A stretch of DNA of 64,000 bases. Origin: Ailanthus altissimus (taxonomy: Eukaryota; Streptophyta; Magnoliopsida; Sapindales; Simaroubaceae). Of this stretch, positions 22,701-31,764 are shown piece after piece. A program made the translations under genes and the position numbers. Numbering within the stretch: position 1 is the first letter of the stretch; every line of letters starts with the position of its first letter. The notes below the pieces were generated by a model that saw only the letters and a list, made by a program, of their open reading frames with translations, did not search any database and was not told the origin of the DNA. Location: NCBI GenBank assembly GCA_946807835.1, contig OX327683.1:16311001-16375000 (forward strand). Direction: 5' to 3'.

Positions 22701-25700
22701 GATCCTTAGATACATTAAGGGTACCTCAGATGTTGCTTTATGTTACGGAGGATCAGATTTTATTGTTAAGGGCTATGTGGATTCAGATTTTGCAGGAGAT
22801 CTTGATAAAAGAAAATCCACTACTGGCTATGTGTTTAAACTTGCAGAAGGAGCTGTAAGCTGGGTTTCGAAACTGCAAACTGTTGTGGCATTATCTACTA
22901 CAGAAGCAGAATACATGGCAGCTACACAAGCTTGCAAGGAAGCAATTTGGATACAAAGATTACTGGAGGAGCTCGGGCACAAGCAAGAGAAAGTTGAATT
23001 GTTTTGTGACAGTCAGAGTGCCTTGCACATTGCAAGGAATCCAGCTTTTCATTCAAGAACGAAGCACATAGGTGTACAATATCACTTTGTTCGTGAAGTG
23101 GTAGAAGATGGAAGTGTGGATATGAAAAAAATTCATACAGATGATAACCTTGCAGATGTGATGACCAAGCCCATCAATACCAACAAGTTTGTATGGTGTA
23201 GATCCTTGCATGGCCTAGCAGACACGTATGCAACATGGCATTGGCGAAGAAGAAAGAATGGTGTGGAGAATTGATTGATTCTCAATCAAATCTCAAAGTG
23301 GGAGAAATGCTGGTAGTTGGCACCGTGTGCCAGCTACACAATTGCTGGCACACGGTGCCAGCAATTTTCCAGCAAGGTGGACAGCCAATTCTTGGCTGTC
23401 CACCATGCTAAACTCTCCCTATAAATGGGAGAGTTTAGCAATTCATTTTCCATTGCAATTTAGAGAGAGTTTCTAAAGCTTTGAGAGAGTTTTTGAGTGA
23501 TTTGAGAGAATTGGGTGTATTGGGGTTTTGGGTTGTAAGGCTAAAACACTACAATACTTGTATTCTCCATTTCTAATAGTAAGAGATTCTTTTGTCTTCG
23601 CCCGTGGACGTAGGCTAAAAGCCGAACCACGTAATCTTGTCTTTGTCTTATTTTTATTTTCATTATTTTTCTCAATTTCGCTTTAGCTGCGACCCTGCAT
23701 CACCCCTCAATTTCCTAACAGAGTCGCCGTGTCTCAGATGACGTCGATCAACGACCTCGCCGCCAATTTTGCCACGTGCTCTCGCCTCGTCAAAGTAAGA
23801 CTACCGTTAACTTTGAATTATTTATGTATTTTTTTTAAAATTCATTTGGTATCGATATTTAATATGAATTTCGCGTTTTAGCTAGATCCATTAACTTCTC
23901 TTAGAATCTTTTTTTTTTTTTGAAAAGTCAAAATAAAAACGTATGAAATGATAAATATCTGTTAATAATGCTTAATTAAATAAAATTATCTGTGAAAAGT
24001 AATTTGATTTTGTTTATGCAACGGAAAGAATTAAATAGTGTTTTCATAAAGGAAAAGGACATCTAAACTTCTAAGCTTTTAATAATAGTACATGTAAAAG
24101 TAGTTTTAAAAATGTCTGTTTGGAGATAAAAAGGTAATTTTAAAAATATTATCGACACATTTGTCAGTTGATGCTTCTTCTTTTTTTTTTTAAATTTTAA
24201 CGAATAAAATTGATGAAAGTATGGTTAAACCCTCATTTTGAGTTAAAGCCATTTGTGCTATATCAGTAAATGACAAGCCAAATTACTATATTACCCAAAA
24301 TTTCACAATCAGATTCCCTCGTCCCTCTCTCTCTCTCCATAATCCCTGTTTTTTCGCATGAAAATTTCTCTGTTGGGAATTTTCTATTAAGAATTTCCCG
24401 CAAAACCAAAATGGTTTCCCCAGAAAATACCTAAAACTGAAGCCCATTACAAATAGAGAAACACCGTTTACTCGCACACCACCACCTGCCACACCAATTC
24501 CCCGAAATTCCACAACTAGGCTATTGTGCGGTCATCGTGGCTTGTGGGTTCTTTGCCCATTCAATCGGATGCAGAATGTCGTGCGTGGGCGTGAGGCCTC
24601 TGCCTGGCTTCGCCCAAGCTAATTATCCATATAATTTAATGGATATTATCATGAATACTCTTAAGGTATCATTTAATTTGAGTAATACCCACTAATTTAA
24701 AAAATATACGGTAATGCTCAATCATTATAATGTTAAAATAAACAGAATTGCATGAAAAGTCTAAATTATCCTTTTAAACAATAAAAAATAATAAAACAAC
24801 TATTTTACCCTTATTCAATATACGAGAAAATTTAGTTACCCGTAAAAATTAAATTTTCTGTAATTAGAAAAAATAACTCTTTACTCTTATTTATACAGTG
24901 GCCATGAAAAGAAAAAAAAACACTACAAATCCTTTTTTTTTCTCCATGGCCTGCAAATGTACAGTCCTTCTCATCATTTTCCTTATCTTCTTTATCAAAA
25001 TAGAGCTTTCCCATCGAATCTCCACCATTGAATTAGACTGCAGCAACTGTTTGATCTACATCAGAAGGTTCCCACTGTGCTTCACTCTTGATCTCCTCAC
25101 AAACTGCTCGGCATACCTTACATATATTTGTATGGGCCTGAAACCAACTGCAGCAATCAACACGCCATATTAAATTAAAAGAAAGTCAAAAATGCCGCCG
25201 CATTTGGTGGGGAGGGGCAGTTTCTCCCTTTCACCGACAATGGTGGATCAATGAAACAAACATGTAAAAAATTCTGACCGGGGGGAATTAACCTCATTTT
25301 CCATAAATCACTCACTTTCTCTTTCTCATTAAGCAACTCTGTCTGCTTGATGAAACCAAAAAAAAAAAGACAAATCACCTCACTCAATTTTTTTTTCTTG
25401 TCAATAAGACACCCTATCGAGCATACAAAAATATCTTTCTTTAGAACTAAATCTCTAAGATTTTTCCTTTTTTTTTCTTCCATGGCCTGCAAATCTCAAA
25501 CATTTACTTGGCCAAAATGGATCTAGATGAGCAAGAACTGGAATTGGTGGTGGTTGCAGTAGTGAGTCCACTCGCTCGAGTTTGTAGCAGTGACACAAGG
25601 GAGCCTAGATCGAATTCTCAAAACTGAAACAGAAGAAGGTAGCGTTGTAGAAGAAGAAACTTCGAGCTATCAATTTACTTGAATACTTGAAAGTTGTTTT

Positions 25701-28700
25701 TGAACTTTGATGAATAAAAAAAAGAAAAGAAAATTTGAAGAGTACAAAAAAGAACGGAAATTTTTTTAGGGTTTTTAAAGTGATTGTTTGGATATAAAAA
25801 TAATGTTGTTTTGACATAAGAATAAGGGTAACTTGACACGGGATAAGGGGTGTTTGGATAATATAATATTAAAATGACGATATTATCATTTTCTCAATTA
25901 ATTTTAATAAAAAAAATTTTAACAGCTGAATTTTATTGTTTATTTTTAAAATTAGTAGATATTAATAAAATTAAGTAATACTTTAAGAACATTTACGATA
26001 ATATTCTTTATTTAATTAAAGATAATATTATATATTATCTTAATTCTTATCGGATAAGAATTTATTTTTTTAATTGTTTAAATTATTTAATTAAAGATAT
26101 TATTCGCATATAATATATTATTTCGACGCTATCAAATACTTTTTTTTTTGTTAGATAATCATAATAAATTTTAAGACTTGAGGAGATGTCGTCGTCACAA
26201 TCGTGACTGGCAGCACGCACTACATGGCGTGTTGCAAGCTAAGCCTCTGCGAGCATTTTGTTTCACGAAGGTCATGAAAAACCCAACCCATGTCATGATG
26301 GTTTATACATTAGACAACATTTTACCCTATTCGCTTCCCATTTCAGCAAAGGCCAACAAAGAATTGAATTTAAACACTGATTCACTTTATATTGCTTGCC
26401 ATAATGTTAGAAATAGCTAAAATAAAAGGTAATACAAAATAAAACTAACACAAAAATGAGTCTAGTATGTAAAACTAATGACCAAAATTGTAAAGTTGAT
26501 TAAGGTCGACCAAAGCTTGAAGTTTAAGACTTGGAGAGAAGAAGCATTGCTCTCATCCGTTTCTGCTCGGCTTCACGGTGGCCTGGATAAACAAACAAGA
26601 AATGGTAGTGGCTTAGGTTTTTTAGAGTGATGGAGTCGAAGCCAATGGTGAAGGTGGAAATTGGAGATGTTAGATTGCATGAATGAAAATCTTGGTGGGT
26701 TACCAACTTCACATTATGAAATTAGTTGGGGTAGTTGAATAAGATAGTGTCGCCCACACGGAAGTTCTTGTTTAGAAGCTGATTTGTTGTAATTGACATT
26801 GCCCATAGTCCACCCAACTGAATCACCAACCTTGTGTATATGGTTATTAGCAGTAATTACCTTGCTTTTTTCACTCTCTCTCACCAAATCAAAGCACTTA
26901 GGCAAAAGATCGAGCAGCTTGGCATCTCCAAAGTCATAATTTGTGATATATCTATTACAGGCAAGTCCACAATTTCTTCAATTTTGCTAACGGAAACATA
27001 ATTCAAGAGGGTTTTAAAGAAATAGATTATTTTGGAGGAATTGAAGTCACGTGGGATTTTGGGCGAAGTGAAGAGCTGAGTGTAAGTGAAGAGAATTGAA
27101 GATAGGAAAGAAGAGAGAGAGGGAGTGTTAGGGGATAGAGAGATTAGTGAGAGAAGTGAATGCGTGTATTTGGAGGAGAAATGAAATTAGGGCTTTGAAA
27201 AGTTGAAGAAAATATAAAGAGGAGAGAAATAAAAATAAAGAAAAAATAAATTAATATTAGGGTTTTGAAAGTCAACCCAATCACTGCGTGACACTTGGAG
27301 GTCTATTAACTTCTGATTTTGAGTTTAGGCAGAATTTTCATTTTTATCCTTTCTCCAATTAAATAGACAAAAACCATTAACTGAAAAGAGCGTCGATACG
27401 ATTTTTAAAACTACTAGGGTCTGCATGTTTTTTTCTTGAAACCTTAAGGGTTCAGATGTTCTAGTTAAAGTAGAACCTAATTTTGTCTTTTTTTTTTGGG
27501 TGAAAATTCAAAATAAAAACTTATGAAATGATAAATATGTGTTAATAATGCTTAGTTAAGTAAAATTATCTGTGAAAAGTAATTTGATTTTGTTTATGCA
27601 ATGGAAAGAATTAAATAGTATTTTCAGAAATCATAACCTGCAACGTGGCATGACCAACCTGTATAACAATGTTCCAGAATATGAGCTCAATAATGCTGAA
27701 AAGCTGTTTTCCCCTTTTATTTGGCCTATATTGAGCTGTAAGGTAGACAGAATGACTATCAAGTTAGTAGAAAATGGAACTGAAAGCTGTTTCTGGAGAA
27801 CGAAAAACTTTCGCTATTGCTTCCTAGCGAGTGTATCATATTGTGATAATGTTTTTTTTTGCATATTGCCTTGTCTCACTGAAGAAATTGAAATGTTCTA
27901 GCTTCAGCTGGAATTATAATGATACTCATGATGTCATTCTCTAACCATGTTAGAAAACAATATAAAATTGCAGTTTGGATGTTTAGTTTTGTTTTAGCTT
28001 ATTTTATTGTCTTATATCTAGACATTAGATCTAGAATTTATCATTGATACTCTTGAAAGTAGCAGTTTGGATGTTTGGTTTTGTTTTAACTAATTTTTAA
28101 TGTTTGTGTCTCCAAGGAAGCAGCTTCTGCTGGGGCAAAACTGCTTTGTCTTCCCGAAAATTTCTCCTTTGTGGGTGACAGGGATGGGGACAGTATTAAA
28201 ATTGCAGAACCTTTAGATGGGCCTATAATGCAAAGATACTGCTCTCTAGCTAGGTGGCATTTCGTTCCTTTACCTTTTTTTTAATTCCTCAAACAATTAC
28301 CTGTTTCAGTTGAATCTCCAAAGTATAATTATCAAAGTCGTCAATGTTTCACTTTTCTTGGTTGATCTGTTACCTTTACTACTCTGTTGTTCATTTTCTT
28401 ATGATCTCATCTTGTCCTTATTTGACATAGGTGGTTAATGGGATCACCTGTTATGGGTTATTTGTTTAATTCCTGTGCTTTGCAAGGCTTTGTTCTCTTA
28501 TTAATTTTCGTGCATTTATCCATTGCAGAGAGTCTGGTATTTGGTTGTCGCTTGGAGGCTTCCAAGAAAAGGGATCTGAGGAGGGACGCTTATCTAACAC
28601 ACATGTTCTGGTTGATGACACTGGGAACATTAGAAGCACTTATCGGAAAATGCACTTGTAAGATGATTAACTTTGAGGTTTCAGCAGGATAACTTGGTTA

Positions 28701-31080
28701 TCGTTATTGTGGAGCAACAATTGCTTTTAAAGTTTAATTTTGTTTACCTTTCTTTTGCTTTTGTGTTGCATTTACTTGAAAATAGCACATTTTTCCCTTT
28801 CATCTTATGTTTTTCCTATTTTAATCCATACCGTAGCTATCTGAGAATTTTAGCATGATTGTCTTGCATTCACTGGAAAAATATACCTTGATCAGGTATT
28901 TAGGTAGCCTTTAAAGGTGATAATGCTTTTATTCTTTTACATCTTCCTAACAAAATTATGTTGTGTCTTCGCTCTTTTGCATATTGTTTTGCAAACAGAA
29001 TCTTATTCTGTGAAGTGAACAGAACTACACCGAAAAATTTTTAGGTTGAAATTTTGTTTGCTATGCTTGTGCACCCTTGCTCTAAAGGGTTATGCAGATA
29101 TGAGGGGGAATGTTCTAGCAAAAGAACAGCCACCCCAGCAAATTACTGTAAGGAAGATTACACAAGTAAATTGTTAGAATTGCAATCTTACTTGATAAGA
29201 AAACGTTTAGCAGAATGTTAGAATTGCAATCTTACTTGATAAGAAAACGTTTAGCAGAACTTAAATGTGATCAAGCACGTGTATAGTATGATGTGCTTAT
29301 ACCTCTGCCCAAAGGAGGAGATAGCCTTCTTCCATGTCTTAGTCTAGTATCAACAAACTTGACTCTCAAAGAAATTTAAGAGAGCCATGTTAATTATTCT
29401 TCAATTTTACTACTTCTGTCATTTTGATGTGCCATCTTTCTTGGAGATATTATGTTTCTCTGTGCTATTGTTTTGAGTTGCCCATATCATAATATAAGAT
29501 CATCAATCTGATAACTCAATCAAAACTTTCCTTTTCTTTTGGAAGGTTTGATGTGGACATTCCTGGTGGACGGTCATACAAGGAAAGTAGTTTTACAGAG
29601 GCAGGTAAGCCATTACCTACATGTCTAATGGAAAAAATATGGTATACTCGCTTGGACTCGTGAATGATTGAATTCTGGTATCCCAGTAAGTTAATGATAT
29701 TATTTTATACAACAGGCATATTGTGTGTAATTTACCATTTAGTATATGCTCTTCTTGATTTTGCTTGTCATGCTTCTTGTAAGTATTTATATGTGCTTCT
29801 AAAGTCAGTGACAGTAGGGTCTGGAACAGCAAGCTTGCAGATTCATGAGAGACGGGAGAATGAGAACCACTTTTTTTGCTACAACTTAAATATTTCATGC
29901 TTTCATGTCAATCTGGAAATCAATCTTATGATCTGCTCGGGGGTTGGCTTGGGTTCCCATACTTTATCTAGGAAGAAAATATTTGTATTTGAATGTTTGA
30001 CCAACTTCAATGATACGTTCTTCAGTAAGCTGAAACATCAATCTAAATCTTTGTACTTTCAGGTAAAGATATTGTTGCAGTAGATAGCCCCTTTGGATGT
30101 TTGGGCCTGACAGTATGCTATGATTTGAGATTTCCAGAACTTTACCAGCAACTTAGGTTCCAACATGAAGCACAGGTACAAGTGGATTTTTTAGCACTTA
30201 GGTATGCTTGTTGCTTTAGCATCTAACACTGCATACAATTACGCAGGTTCTATTGGTACCTTCAGCCTTCACGAAAGTAACTGGTCAGGCACATTGGGAG
30301 ATTCTTCTTCGTGCACGTGCAATTGAAACTCAATGTTATGTATGTAAATTTGGAATCTAATTCACCAGAGCTCATCTCAATCAGGCTTCACTCCCAACTA
30401 CATTGTGTTGGGTGCAATCCATTATACTCATTAAACAGTTTTATTAAATAGTTGCAGGACAAATCAAAGTTCATTCACTAACCCACCTTATTTTCTCTAT
30501 TGGGTTTTGTGGCATTATTTCTGGGAATGACACGATGGATGCTTTGTTCAGGTCATAGCTGCTTCACAAGCTGCAAAGCATAATGATAAGAGAGAAAGTT
30601 ATGGCGAGTCGCTGATAATTGATCCATGGGGAACAGTTATTGGTAGACTACCTGGTGAGAACTGGTTTTTAGTCCAAATGTCTGAGTCACAAATTTAATC
30701 ATGAACTGAATTATTTAATATTTGGTGATCATTATAATTTACATGCTAGAAAATTTGGTAAGACTACTTTCAAAATTGGCTCTGGTGTTCCCATTTCAGA
30801 TCGACTATCAACGGGGATTGCTGTTGCTGATATTGACTTCTCATTTATTGATTCAGTGAGATCAAAGATGCCAATTGCCAAGGTAAGTTGTCTAAACTTG
30901 GTGGCAAATTCTAGTACGTGTTGGTGCAGGCTGGGAAGCTTTAGTGATCTACAAGTGTTTGTGATTTCTGTTGAAAGGGTACAATATAGTCATAAATGAT
31001 ACTGACTTTTCTGATGTGTTTTCCAATTTCCATTTCAGCATCGGAAAGATATTGATTTCTGGAAGTCTGCATCTCTGTGA
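19788..31080 (+). CDS. NLP2: Nitrilase-like enzyme (deaminated glutathione amidase type), exon 1 split by a retrotransposon
   Basis: Nine coding exons: 19788-19814 plus 23726-23794 (one exon cut by the copia insertion), 28117-28253, 28529-28657, 29546-29604, 30063-30175, 30247-30339, 30552-30654, 30800-30882, 31039-31080. All introns are GT-AG and all phases agree, giving 284 residues when the insertion is ignored. The product matches the nitrilase superfamily (C-N hydrolase), Nit1/NLP2 branch, which cleaves the amide of deaminated glutathione formed by aminotransferase side reactions. The catalytic triad is present: Glu46 (LPENFSF), Lys118 (YRKMHL) and Cys159 (TVCYDLRFPE). Conserved VPSAFTKVTGQAHWE and DPWGTVIGRLPD also occur. 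An in-frame TAG lies upstream of the chosen ATG with no earlier Met, but a plastid-targeting upstream exon cannot be excluded. Apart from the insertion I see no damaging change. The family assignment is firm; the exact substrate is inferred from family resemblance. Confidence 0.88.
19810..19814. repeat. Target site duplication, left copy
   Basis: gagtc immediately before the left LTR, identical to 23721-23725 after the right LTR. Removing one copy plus the element restores the reading frame ...SVRV|AVSQMTS of the nitrilase-like gene. Confidence 0.95.
19815..20227 (+). mobile_element. Copia B left LTR
   Basis: Starts tgctggtag and ends cctaaca; 413 bp. TATA box TATAAAT at 19927-19933. The primer site follows after two bases. 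It is 99% identical to the right LTR (four substitutions counted by eye), which implies a recent insertion. Confidence 0.93.
19823..19946 (+). promoter_or_regulatory. Three hairpins in the LTR U3, the third enclosing the TATA box
   Basis: Hairpin 1: gctggcaccgtgtgccagc (19823-19841) is perfectly inverted at 19851-19869, and each arm is itself nearly palindromic. Hairpin 2: ggtggacagccaa, loop ttc, then its exact complement (19883-19911). Hairpin 3: gctaaactctccc (19914-19926) pairs with 19934-19946, and its seven-base loop is exactly TATAAAT. The same set recurs in the right LTR, and hairpins 2 and 3 recur, slightly decayed, in the LTR at 35968-36340. Confidence 0.85.
20222..21688 (-). CDS. 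Copia B Gag-protease-pre-integrase ORF, inverted and truncated
   Basis: A 488-residue open frame on the minus strand, opposite to the LTRs. Residues 1-230 are copia Gag (UBN2 type), 231-244 a CCHC zinc knuckle (CYHCGKKGHLKKDC), and 287-297 the aspartic protease active site (WLMDSGATWHM). Residues 423-458 are the pre-integrase zinc motif (HRKLGHMSERG...FCEHC). The protein then ends a few residues into integrase (LELIRSD) where the sequence joins the primer site; the sibling element continues SDVWQAPVMSLGG. The last few codons are therefore an artefact of the junction. The frame is free of stops, unlike the sibling. No promoter is appropriately placed, since the LTR promoter now reads it antisense. 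Confidence 0.9.
   Translation of the reverse strand: MAAKYEVEKFNGGNFTLWKMKIKAILRKNKCLEAIDERPAGITDDIKWNEIDGNAVADLHLALADNVLSSVAEKKTAKEIWDTLIKLYEAKSLHNKIFLKRRLYTLRMAESTSVTEHINTLNTLFSQLTSLGHKIEAGERAEILLQSLPDSYDQLIINLTNNILSDFLVFDDVTAAVLGEERRRKNKEDKQECSQQAEALTMMRGRSTERGPSGSQNHGRPKSRSKKNVKCYHCGKKGHLKKDCWGLKKSAEDKPQGNIASTSDDGEILYSEAATVVESRKRFSDVWLMDSGATWHMTSKREWFHQYEPTSRGSVYMGNDHALEIAGIGSIKMKMYDGTVSIIQEVRHVKGLKKNLLSLGQLDNTGCKTQIENGIMKILKGALVVMKAEKVAANLYMLNGETLQEGDASVASTSSAEESTIMWHRKLGHMSERGLKILSDQNLLPGLKSIHLPFCEHCVTSKQDRLKFSTSSSRSKEILELIRSDTTC
20230..20241 (+). promoter_or_regulatory. Primer binding site of copia B (initiator tRNA-Met)
   Basis: TGGTATCAGAGC, perfect to the usual copia primer site, two bases after the left LTR. 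It runs straight into the inverted integrase sequence through a shared atcagag(c/t)ggatc word. Confidence 0.9.
21700..21860 (-). mobile_element. Inverted leader and second primer site of copia B
   Basis: Reading the minus strand from 21860: TAACA (the last bases of an LTR), AG, then TGGTATCAGAGC (21842-21853), then a leader with about five tandem ~19-20-bp repeats of the type gtatacgtgaatagtaact (21735-21830), then the gag ATG at 21688. This is the normal 5' end of the element in inverted orientation, including five bases of LTR. It shows that the inverted block was copied from a molecule with an LTR-primer-site junction. Confidence 0.88.
21871..23274 (+). CDS. Copia B reverse transcriptase-RNase H ORF
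   Basis: A 467-residue open frame with no upstream integrase. RT motifs: QLDVKTAFLHGELEEEIYM (43-61), KSLYGLKQAPRCWYKRFD (81-98), catalytic YVDDMLVAG (132-140). RNase H motifs: GYVDSDFAGD, VALSTTEAEYMAA, DSQSALHIARNP, and the tail DDNLADVMTKP. The true frame extends slightly upstream of the Met (LVVKGYAQ belongs to the RARLVxKGYAQ motif). The N-terminal part of the RT domain found in complete elements is absent. Intact residues suggest youth, but as a separate ORF without a start context it is unlikely to be translated normally. Confidence 0.92.
   Translation: MVVKGYAQKEGIDFNEIFSPVVRLTRVRIVLAMCATFDLHLEQLDVKTAFLHGELEEEIYMLQPEGFKEERKENLVCRLNKSLYGLKQAPRCWYKRFDSYIISLGYNRLSSDHCTYYKRFEDDNDFIILLLYVDDMLVAGPNKDRVQELKAQLAREFDMKDLGPANKILGMQIHQDRNNRKIWLSQKNYLKKILWRFNMQDCKPISTPLPVNFKLSSKMCPSKEAERNEMSRVPYASAVGSLMFAMICTRPDIAQAVGAVSRYMANPGREHWGCVRRILRYIKGTSDVALCYGGSDFIVKGYVDSDFAGDLDKRKSTTGYVFKLAEGAVSWVSKLQTVVALSTTEAEYMAATQACKEAIWIQRLLEELGHKQEKVELFCDSQSALHIARNPAFHSRTKHIGVQYHFVREVVEDGSVDMKKIHTDDNLADVMTKPINTNKFVWCRSLHGLADTYATWHWRRRKNGVEN
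23295..23307 (+). promoter_or_regulatory. Polypurine tract of copia B
   Basis: aaagtgggagaaa directly before the right LTR start at 23308. Confidence 0.8.
23308..23720 (+). mobile_element. Copia B right LTR
   Basis: 413 bp, same hairpin series and TATA box (23420-23426) as the left LTR. It points into the rest of exon 1 of the nitrilase-like gene, so its promoter could give transcripts that start in the LTR and continue through codon 10 onward; the first in-frame Met is residue 14 of the normal protein. Confidence 0.93.
23721..23725. repeat. Target site duplication, right copy
   Basis: gagtc directly after the right LTR; see the left copy at 19810-19814. Confidence 0.95.
23911..24046. repeat. 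Direct repeat bounding an insertion in intron 1 (left copy)
   Basis: About 136 bp from a poly-T run to ttaaatagtgttttca, repeated at 27489-27626 with roughly 9 differences. The two copies enclose ~3.4 kb of extra DNA in intron 1 of the nitrilase-like gene. Confidence 0.8.
24621..26024. mobile_element. Non-autonomous TIR element in intron 1
   Basis: Arms 24621-24816 and 25820-26024 are imperfect inverted copies of each other over ~200 bp. For example cttaaggtatcatttaattt on the left faces cttaaagtattacttaattt on the reverse strand at the right, and ttacccttattc marks both inner ends. The ~1 kb between the arms has CT-rich stretches and short frames but no transposase. The size and long TIRs suggest a Mutator-like or other MITE; I found no clear target duplication. 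Confidence 0.5.
26524..26857 (-). pseudogene. Phytocyanin (blue copper protein) pseudogene in intron 1, antisense
   Basis: Minus-strand translation gives HKVGDSVGWT, then after a frame change KNFRVGDTILFNYPN, a stop, FHNVKLVTHQDFHSCNLTSP, FDSITLKNLSHYHFL and YPGHREAEQKRMRAMLL. This follows the plastocyanin-like domain of plant phytocyanins (stellacyanin, mavicyanin and uclacyanin type), which bind one type 1 copper on secreted or GPI-anchored proteins. The first His ligand (FHN) and the PGH His remain, but the Cys ligand is lost (FLFVYPGH where the family has C). One frameshift and one internal stop confirm decay. The signal peptide was not recognised; the region to its right (27060-27250, plus strand) is purine-rich and, on the minus strand, looks like a CT-rich plant 5' UTR. 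Confidence 0.7.
27489..27626. repeat. Direct repeat bounding an insertion in intron 1 (right copy)
   Basis: Partner of 23911-24046, ending ttaaatagtattttca. The remaining ~490 bp of intron 1 lead to the exon 2 acceptor. Confidence 0.8.
29172..29259. repeat. Perfect 44-bp tandem duplication in intron 3
   Basis: Two identical 44-bp units starting tgttagaattgcaatc (29172-29215 and 29216-29259) inside the nitrilase-like gene. Identity suggests a recent slippage or repair event. It does not touch splice sites. Confidence 0.9.
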
Positions 31081-31124
31081 TCTCTAAAGATGTTTTTTAT
31101 CTGTCACTATCTAGCAGACAGCAC

Positions 31125-31130
31125 AATAAA
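31125..31130 (+). terminator. Likely polyadenylation signal of the nitrilase-like gene
   Basis: AATAAA 45 bases after the stop codon. Further A/T-rich 3' sequence continues to about 31500. Confidence 0.5.
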
Positions 31131-31764
31131 GCCACGGCGAATTCATGTTCTAGTATAAAGATGGGAATAGCGATGCCACATTTACCCGGTTTTTTAATGG
31201 GCGAGATAGGGTGTATTATCAGTTCCTAACAATTTAAATTTCCTTCCTTCAGCCAGGCATTAATGTATACTTGAATTTCTGTGCATTTATATGTTCTTAA
31301 GATATGGTATTAATTGTGCATATATATGATCCATAAAATATGAATAAGCAACGGTCTGGTACTGTACGAGGATAAATTATGTACGCATAACTGCAGCAAC
31401 CGGTGCTCGTTTTCCAAAATTCAGTTTTAGTCCATTGTATTATGGCTGTGCCATGTGAATTTACAGATTGTAGTTGCAATAAATTGGAGGAAAATGCGGC
31501 CGCTGGCAATAAAAAAGGAAATATGCCCTCTCAAGAATTGTAAGTGTATGAGAGTGTAGCGTAGCAGTGTGCGGTGTGCCGCTTTAGAAGTCAGAACCTC
31601 GATAGACCAAAAAAAACAAAGTTGCGAACTTGACGGTGAACTGCTGGGAAAATACATAAAATAAACACAAATTCAAGGATATTCGCACGAGAAAATACCA
31701 ATTTTTCTCTCGAAACTAAACCATGTCATTTTGTCTCCCTCTCTCTCTCTCCACTCCTACACTC

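Larger units (their letters stand above)
19815..23720 (+). mobile_element. Copia element B, internally inverted, inserted in exon 1
   Basis: A 3906-bp element with two 413-bp LTRs that differ at four positions, TG..CA ends, perfect 5-bp target duplication and a polypurine tract. Relative to the LTRs, RT-RNase H is in the correct orientation, but the segment from primer site through gag, protease and the first part of integrase (about 20242-21860) is inverted. The integrase core and the start of RT are missing. A second primer site copy is found at the inner end of the inverted block. It cannot encode a full polyprotein, but its termini would be usable in trans by a complete relative; the element at 35968-40822 shows the normal order. 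Confidence 0.92.

Noticed and set aside
19815..23720. Copia B as two separate head-to-head insertions
   Set aside because: Only one target duplication and one pair of LTRs exist, and the inner junctions have microhomology but no second duplication or second LTR.
24898..25492. Overlapping frames (91 and 105 codons) with hydrophobic stretches
   Set aside because: They sit between the arms of a TIR element in intron 1, contain homopolymer-derived Lys/Phe runs and match no known family.
27572..27901. 109-codon plus-strand frame in intron 1
   Set aside because: Begins in the direct repeat and continues through intron sequence; no domain, and no splice consistency with the nitrilase-like exons.
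29664..30083. 139-codon plus-strand frame
   Set aside because: Spans an intron and enters exon 5 in the wrong frame; the exon phases of the nitrilase-like gene leave no room for it.
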